A DNA stretch of 64,000 nt from Morchella semilibera. Its lineage: Eukaryota > Ascomycota > Pezizomycetes > Pezizales > Morchellaceae. Shown here piece by piece: positions 57,501 through 64,000 of this stretch. The notes under the pieces were generated by a model. The model made no database searches. It saw only the letters and a list, made by a program, of their open reading frames with translations, and was not told the origin of the DNA. The stretch's first letter is position 1, and every line of letters starts with the position of its first letter. Made by a program: the position numbers and the translations under genes. The stretch lies in assembly GCA_009192285.1 (NCBI GenBank), contig WBVU01000016.1:310001-374000 (forward strand), in the 5' to 3' direction.

Positions 57501-60500
57501 GAAACCAGAAATGGTACGATATAGAGTCTGATGACGAAGGGAAGCCCAGATACGGGTTCGGAGGGTATACTCTGGCGCGGCAGATTTAAAACCAATGCAG
57601 TAGAAAGGAAGGTCATCGATCTTGCTCTTGTTGCTGTCTTTCTCGTTCTCTTTTGCTCCTTCCTCGGTAAAGTTGGTGGTCTCATCAGCAAGAATCTTGG
57701 TGTCTTTGACGAAACAATCCCATTCATGGGGGTGAAGCTGCTTGAGATACTCCAAAAGGGTAACACGCGAGAAAGGATCATCTTCACGGATAATCTCACG
57801 GAGAGAGAACAAAATCTTCTCGCTGTAATGTGGGATCAAGACGGTGAATGTCGGCATGTTGTCAACAGGGAGGGGCTCTGGAATAGGTGTGGACAAAGAT
57901 TGGGCGAAGAAAGAGATACGACGTTCGGCCTCACTTCCACTTGGGAAGAATTCGGTCTCAAAAGAATGATCTTCCTGGGAGACGAAGAAAGTTGGTGCAC
58001 GAAGCGTGCGTTTGCCTTCTTGTTCCGATGGGACCTAATGAAATCAGTTAAAGCTGCGGGGAGATGAAAGTTTCAGAAAACCTACCTGATGATATAAAAG
58101 CTTTTGGACGTGATCGATAGCCAATAGATGCTCGCGGTACATAGAGATGACAATGGCGTTCCAGATTTGGGAGATAAGAACTTTAGGCTTGTACTTGATT
58201 TCCATGTCGGTAGTCGCCAAAACCTTCGAGTAGATACGCTTGGGGAGACGTGAGAATATGTTTCTCCAGGGCGTCCAGATAGAGACACCGAGATAGAAAG
58301 AACGAGCGACTGAGAAGACGGCGTTCCAGATGATGTACCACAGATATGTATCCAAAAAGAACAAGACCAGATCAGTGCAATACATCAATATGAGCAAAAC
58401 CTGAGGCTGTCTTGTGCACAGTATCTTTGCGGCTTCTCCGCTCCCAAACATGCTATCACCGAGACAGTTGTCAATTTTCATCACGGACAAGATACGAATA
58501 GGGTCACGGAAAGACAAAGTCAAGAAAAAGTATGACTCCACAAGCTTGCATGCAAAAATCAACACCCAAAGCCCATATGACATCCACATATCGTTTCCAT
58601 AAAGACGGGGAAATGAAGCGGTGAATGTTTGACTCGCAACGTATTGACGGTTGTTCTTGGTGAGATAACTTCCAAACAACGCCCCTAGAGGCATGAATGA
58701 GAAGAAAAAGTACGTGAACATAGCGACGAAGAACTGGACAATCCCAAGAATATGCGCAATTTTGCCACCATTATTTCCATCGATCATGAAAACGTAGATG
58801 CCGGGAGCAAGGTTGATAACAAAGACAACAATCAAGAACAGAAGACGTTTTGTCAAGTGCTGTGCACCTGCCCATTGTCTAGGAACAAAAGCCCACTCTG
58901 CCAATGTAGCCATAATCATGAGCAACGCTGCGATAGTGCCACCAAAACCGACAGCAGACCAACGCGCGGCAGCGTGGGGCTGCTGGTTGAGACGTTGTTT
59001 ATAACCTTTAGTGTAGATGGACGGAGAGTTGAAAGCAGTGTAAAACCAGAAAGAAGAGATATGAATAACCCAGATACGGTTGAAATTGGTGACCATGTGC
59101 CACCAGGAACGCGTTTCGAGATAAGTCTTGAAGAAGACCTTCTTCCAATCGACCTCCTTGAGTTTCGTGTACCTCATGTTTGCCGGAACGTCCACAAGTC
59201 GTGATTTGTCTGTCATGATGATCCTTTCAATACCCTCGGGATACCAGAACAATTGATTACAGTCGTCATATCCAATGATGCGGTTGTGGTCGATCTCGCG
59301 GCGGACATATTTACCGTCGACGATTTCATATCCTTGGTCCCGGCAGTACTGGTAAAGAGGCGTGATGACTTCATCAAGGTAGGTGCCCTCTCTAACCTCC
59401 TCTACTCTCGCTTGACACTCGGGGGATTGCAGGTAGTCGTCGGCACACTTGAAAATGAAGCAAAGCATTTCAGGCATGAACCGAACCTGGTTAGCTTCAC
59501 CCCAACACAACAGGTACAAAGCAATTTGGCGAATACGGTCGTGCTGAGACATGCGGTTCATCTTGGTTTTCCACCTGTATTCAGCAGCTTCTAAACTGTT
59601 GTCTCCCTCCATTTGAGCCAGAGTTTGTTCCTCGCTCGCCTCGCCGCCCTTAGACTTTTTTGCTGCAGCTCTTGCTTTCCGAGTCCTGCGGTTGGTCTTG
59701 CCAAGTTTCATATTGGCAAAACCGACAGCTTCGTCAAGATCGAGCTGAGCAGCGAAGTACCACTTTCGGTAATTGGCATTATCGCCACCGATATAATCGG
59801 CATGCAGAGATAGCAGAGCCTGGTTAGGGGTCATACGGGAAGCTCTTGAGTCGAGGAGCACCATTAAATGGTCGTACATGTTTCGCATACTGTCCCGTTG
59901 AAATCCAAACTTTTTGGTAAGATCTAGGAAGATCTCTTCGATCTCTTCTTTTGATAAAGGGATCTGGTTCTCTGATGTCCATGCTGGGTACGGTTCTTTA
60001 GAGCGCGCGGCAGCAGGTGCGTTGCTGTAGTCCATCCCATAAACAGGTGTTGACGCTCCTGATGACCGGTTTCCTCCGTACGACACCTGAGACGATGGTG
60101 GACGGTATCCTCGTCCCCCCTGTTGCCCGCCCTCGTATCGTTCATCCCCACGACCGTAGTAGTCCATTTCTGCAGCTCTCGCCATATCAGACCGCATAGT
60201 AAAATCGCTGAAGGTTTCTGAATCGTCTTCTGAGTCATTGCCCCTGCGCTGTTTTCCTTTGCCTTGAGGCTGCTGGCCGGCAGCAGGAGCATTTTGATCT
60301 AAGAGTATTTGTTAGTAAAGAGGTCTATAGGATTCTTTCGAATCTCAAGGATACCGTAGTATTGGTCACCATAGTATTCATCATCATATCCTATAACTAA
60401 TTAGCACCATGACGTCTTAAACTTTCGTGTGTGTGGTATCTCACCTCCTCGGCCATCATTGTAATAACCGTTGTCCCCTGCTGCGTACGCGCCGTGCTGA

Positions 60501-60731
60501 CCGGCATTATAATATTCCCTGGTGTTTCGTCAGAATAGAGTCGATAAACAGCTTATCCCGATCCACCTACCCCTCATCATAGTAACCATCGGCTCCTGGT
60601 TGCTGCTGTTGTCCATGTGGATGATCGTAGTGCTGACCGTCTTGTTGGGGATGTCCGTAGTCGTCCTGGTAGTATGAGTCGGTTTGTTGACCATACTGCT
60701 GGTCGTCGTACGGCTGCTGAGGCCGCGCCAT
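54596..60731 (-). CDS. FKS1: 1,3-beta-glucan synthase catalytic subunit Fks1
   Basis: Seven exons (60571-60731, 60445-60518, 60355-60390, 58086-60298, 55211-58034, 54849-55157, 54596-54789) keep frame: 1936 aa, usual for filamentous-fungal Fks1. It polymerises UDP-glucose into 1,3-beta-glucan and pushes it across the plasma membrane. The first three small exons encode a Gln/Tyr/Asp-rich cytosolic tail. Then come the FKS1 domain ([20 protein letters not shown]), a first group of TM helices, the GT48 domain ([51 protein letters not shown]-like [10 protein letters not shown]) and a second TM group. Echinocandin hot spot 1 is FLTLSFRDP near 680; hot spot 2 aligns to DWIDRCILS near 1397. It is divergent from a GAS/Gel gene. 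Confidence 0.98.
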
Positions 60732-61470
60732 GATGAAAGTTTTCCTCTATAAAGTTCCTTGCAGCTCGTTAGATTGAGGTTTTAAGTGTGGTTAATGGAG
60801 TTGGCTTCTCCTGACGTAGCTTGCTGACTTACTTTATCCTATGACAATTGAGTTGGGTAAGGCTAATGTTGCAACCTCAATCAGTACTCTAGACGAACTG
60901 GGAAATATATTTATTTGTTGTTCCTGGTGTTGTTTACCTATGGGTCGCAACCAACAGTTCTCAAAAAAGGGGCTCCAAAAAAATCCACTACCACAAACGA
61001 ACGACAGTTGAGACTGAAGGCAATTGAAAGATCAGCAACTGACGTTTGATGCGAGGAAGGGCTCTAGGAGGGGGGAGGCTGGGCTGATAAAGTGATGGAG
61101 GGGCAAAGGCGGGTGTTCTGTTTCTTCGGGAGGGGCACCGGGGGTTGCTTACAGCTTGGAGGCTCCGGTCAAAGGACTGGCAATTTCGTGAGATTGAAGT
61201 ACCACACTATTATTATTATATAGATTCCCCTTCTAAGCTGATAACACGAAACAAGAGGTCTTGAAGCGAGCGGAATGGATGTAATAGGTATGTAGGGAGA
61301 CCTATCCTTCGCCGGCGGAAGAATAGGGAGGGGAGAGCGAGTGTCGTAAGTAGGGAGCAGATGAGGGAGTGTAAGAGAAAGAGGGAGAGGGTAGAGGAGA
61401 GAGTAGAAGAAAAGAGGAAGGGATGGATGGATGCAAAGGCCGATGAATAAAGAGCTTGGGAATTGGCAGG

Positions 61471-61503
61471 AAAGGGGAAGGCAAAAAAAAAAAAAAAAAA
61501 AAC
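61471..61503. repeat. AAAGGGGAAGGC + A20 + C, identical to 32456-32488
   Basis: Second copy of the 33 nt identity described at 32456. Same orientation, unrelated flanks. Confidence 0.75.
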
Positions 61504-61688
61504 TAAAGGAGACGCAGCATGAGGAACAGTAGGCAATCAATCAACAGGCACGACACGGACAGGGAAGATGTGGGTGGGTGTGGCCAATACAGATTCCGCT
61601 GCCGAATGCGATAAAAAAGCCTCCCGAAGAGTCTCGTCACGGACGGCACCCCCCCCCCCCCCCCCCATGCCCATAATTATTTGCGTAC

Positions 61689-61916
61689 ATGAACTCTACC
61701 TCAAGTCTACCTCTTAGTGTTCTAATCTACATACTAGCCCTTGTCCACACGATAACCAACTTTCCCCTTCCAGTATCAGCGGCAGCTCCAGAAAACTCAT
61801 ACACGGGCTCTGGGCTCCTTGTTTTCCAGAACCAGGATACGTTCAAGTTTCGAAATACCTCTTCTTGGGCTTCCCGATCTGTCGAGGCCCCGGCGCTTCC
61901 ATTTCCCGAAAGATAG
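61689..61916 (+). CDS. Doubtful small secreted protein frame (75 aa)
   Basis: Starts at an ATG and opens MNSTSSLPLSVLIYILALVH, a plausible signal peptide followed by an AAA cleavage-like site. The remaining about 45 residues are Ser/Ala/Pro-rich with one N-glycosylation site and no cysteine. No intron signals or known domain. It lies in the FKS1-GAS/Gel promoter region, so it may be chance. Confidence 0.2.
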   Translation: MNSTSSLPLSVLIYILALVHTITNFPLPVSAAAPENSYTGSGLLVFQNQDTFKFRNTSSWASRSVEAPALPFPER

Positions 61917-63422
61917 GCTTCCAGGGGAAACCCTCTGTATGATTGGAAGCATCTTGCAGCAGCAGGGGGTATTTCTTGTTTCAAGAATAGACTTGGATTT
62001 GTGGTACTGTACCTTCAATTCATTTGGTGTGGCAAGAGTCGCCAGGCCTGAGCTCCCTCAGACTTCATAGCCCGCGCTCGATCATCACTCTCGGTGGCAA
62101 GAGCAATCAATGTCAATAAAGATTTTCAACGATTACTTATGATTGGACCTGACTGTGAACCTAACCTACATCTCCTGTGTGAAGGCTGAAAAGTACAGGT
62201 ACCCACTCTACATAGGTAGAGGGTTGCTCGAATCTTTAAATATTGGGAGTACATATGTGTTAATTCCTTGCCACTTAGAATATTAATTACTCTGGAGTAC
62301 TATGTAGATATCTACTGGAATACCTAGAGACTGTTCAGTTCTGCAAAAAATCTGACCAGACATCTACTCTAGCAAGGAAAGCCACGGTTTCTATAAATAT
62401 ATACACACCCATCAGCAAGAGAGGTGTCCCACGTCATCTTGGCACGGGAAGTCTATGGATGGACCTGCAGTCCAGCGAGAGGAATGATTGGTCCGAGAGA
62501 CAGCTTCGCCAAAAGCGATTATGGTCTCCGTACATACATAGAGTAGGTACATCAAGCGAATAAGCGACTTTAGCACTCCTGGACCTTAAAAGAGTAGATG
62601 GTGTTTTAAGCGCAACACGGAGGATATTAAACCGCAGCAAACGCTCCGGTTATCGATCCAAATTTTATCTGATTCATTGTTTTCACATTGAAGATAAGAG
62701 ATCGGGTAGTAGGCAGAGTTTGGGCCTGGGACACGCGAGAGCGCCGGGTCCATGTCTCGGTCACAAACGGTTTTGGCCCCACCAGCATCTGCTAGCTAGT
62801 CTGATATTGGAGCAGCCTGTTGTTTCAACGAAGGACGGAAACGACAGCGATCCTCCTGGAAAAGCCGGCATGTCATGCGAGAGGTGCAATTACATGTTAA
62901 CCTACTCCTGAATACCCCCTAAACTCTCCCAACTCTCAATGGCTCTAAATCTCTCTGTAGCTAGCGTAATTTAGCATTTGAAGTTTGGGATCTGTTAGAC
63001 TTACGCGTACACAATTCGGCATCTTTATCCAGAGCCATTCAAAGAGTGCTGCCTCCCGCCAAGTAGTAACGTTCTTCTCTCATCTTTCTCTACATTCTTT
63101 TCCAGTGTGTGAGTGTTTTTTTTTTCTTTCCTAAATCTTATCGACATTCTTTCTCTTCAATTTCGTATTACAACTATCTTTTCACACGCTCGCTATTACC
63201 CGCTCAGTTTCTTGTGCCGTGTGCTTGCGTTCGGGCTTTTTGTCTTGGTCTTTTGCCTTTTTGTAGCACAGCTCTGCCGTTTTTCTCACTCCGTGATCTT
63301 GGCTGCCTGTCATCCCCTATTTTGGCCAGCAATTCCTTAAGCCTCGAGTATTATTGCATCAATCAGCCCTCGGATAATCTTGGCTCCCGATAAACATTGG
63401 CAGCTGTTATCTTGAGTTAAAG

Positions 63423-64000
63423 ATGAAAACTCTATCATTTCCTTCATTGGCTGTTATAGCCAGTGCACTTGTTTCAGCCGTTTCCGCTGCTGATTTGGAC
63501 CCTATTGTTATCAAAGGAAGCAGTAAGTTTTCTATTTATTAACTCAGCCACAAGAATACTAGCTGATAGTGGTTGTACTTGGCAGAATTCTTTTTCAAAA
63601 GTAATGGAACGCAATTGTAAGTTACCCCTTATATGAACCCTAGAGTGCATTTATGTTGTACATACAATGCATATAGGACTGTAAGCAACGGTTTATTAAC
63701 AGACTTTGCTTTAAGCTTTATGAGGGGTGTTGCCTACCAAGGCTCTGTCACAAATTCTAGTTCAACAGACACTTTTGTGGACCCGTTGGCGGATGCCGAT
63801 GGTTGTAAAAGAGATGTCCCATTGCTTTCGGAGCTTGGTACCAACGTCATTCGTGTCTACGCCATCGACACTACTGCCGATCACACAGAATGCATGCAAT
63901 TGCTTAATGATGCTGGCATCTATGTTGTGAGCGATTTGAGTGAGCCGAGTCAATCTATCAATCGTGACTCTCCAGTCTGGGACGACACACTTTACACACG
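63423..64000 (+). CDS. GH72 1,3-beta-glucanosyltransferase, Gas1/Gel-like (5' part; gene runs off the right edge)
   Basis: Exons 63423-63522, 63586-63616 and 63716-64000 (continuing) keep frame. A signal peptide ([15 protein letters not shown], about 1-22) is followed by the family start [20 protein letters not shown], then [47 protein letters not shown] and [17 protein letters not shown]. These match the first beta strands of the GH72 barrel. Such enzymes are GPI-anchored, cut 1,3-beta-glucan and re-attach it to another chain, elongating what Fks1 makes. The two catalytic Glu residues and the GPI signal lie beyond the window. It is divergent from FKS1. Confidence 0.95.

Larger units (their letters stand above)
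60732..63422. promoter_or_regulatory. Divergent intergenic region between FKS1 and the GAS/Gel gene
   Basis: About 2.7 kb between two head-to-head cell-wall genes. It holds A/G- and C/T-rich tracts, an A20 tract (61483-61502) preceded by AAAGGGGAAGGC, C17 near 61650-61666, and a T/C-rich leader (63060-63260) before the GAS/Gel ATG. A short frame with a signal-like start lies at 61689-61916. No clear factor sites were recognised. Confidence 0.55.

Noticed and set aside
30000-64000. A cell-wall or secondary-metabolite biosynthetic cluster
   Set aside because: GH17, UGT51, FKS1 and GAS/Gel are separated by housekeeping genes and on mixed strands; no backbone enzyme. Only the FKS1-GAS/Gel pair looks meaningful.
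1-64000. CRISPR array, dispersed 5S rRNA, virus-like element or toxin gene
   Set aside because: No spaced direct repeats, 5S signature, reverse transcriptase, integrase, capsid or toxin-like frame was found on either strand.

Overview
The window is nuclear DNA of a filamentous ascomycete, most likely Pezizomycotina. The genes are fungal and split by short introns, mostly 50-110 bp, with GTRNGY-type donors and YAG acceptors. They include an augmin HAUS1-like subunit, a single FKS-type glucan synthase, and a UGT51/Atg26 sterol glucosyltransferase with a GRAM-PH-GRAM front end. I cannot fix the class or genus from sequence alone; large intergenic spaces, a Tc1 element and many TACATGTA words are the main local characters.

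Layout, left to right. 1-591: 5' end of a RasGAP gene (minus). 4130-6780: RRP6, the nuclear exosome exonuclease (minus). 8940-10541: a P58IPK/DNAJC3-like ER co-chaperone (minus), which shares a 589 bp divergent promoter with HAUS1 (11131-12154, plus). 12961-16215: a large intronless membrane protein with kelch-like ectodomain (minus). 18083-21690: an Rsc1/2-type bromodomain-BAH subunit of the RSC remodeler (minus). 24650-28822: FGAM synthase of purine synthesis (minus). 30091-31275: a secreted GH17 glucanase (minus). 31.3-39.8 kb: a gene-poor, AT-rich stretch with one complete Tc1 transposon (34775-36112) and one MITE (39103-39418). 39818-44149: UGT51/Atg26 (minus). 46358-47666: D-2-hydroxyacid (D-lactate) dehydrogenase (plus). 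50536-53462: FCP1, the RNA polymerase II CTD phosphatase (plus). 54596-60731: FKS1 1,3-beta-glucan synthase (minus), divergent from a GAS/Gel-type glucanosyltransferase whose 5' end starts at 63423 (plus).

Four products act at the cell surface: FKS1 makes 1,3-beta-glucan, the GAS/Gel enzyme elongates it, GH17 remodels it, and UGT51 modifies membrane sterols. FKS1 and GAS/Gel are head-to-head, so shared control is plausible. The others are housekeeping genes: RNA decay, chromatin, transcription, ER folding, spindle assembly, purines and signalling.

The most unusual signals are not genes. The palindrome TACATGTA occurs about 30 times, always between genes, where about one copy is expected by chance. 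The Tc1 element sits exactly inside one copy and its own ends (CA...TG flanked by TA) would spell TACATGTA if it excised leaving two bases from each end. A second dispersed intergenic motif, GGTCATGG-N4-TCACTCG, occurs in at least seven gap-free copies. I see no CRISPR array, rRNA, intact tRNA gene, toxin or virus-like element.
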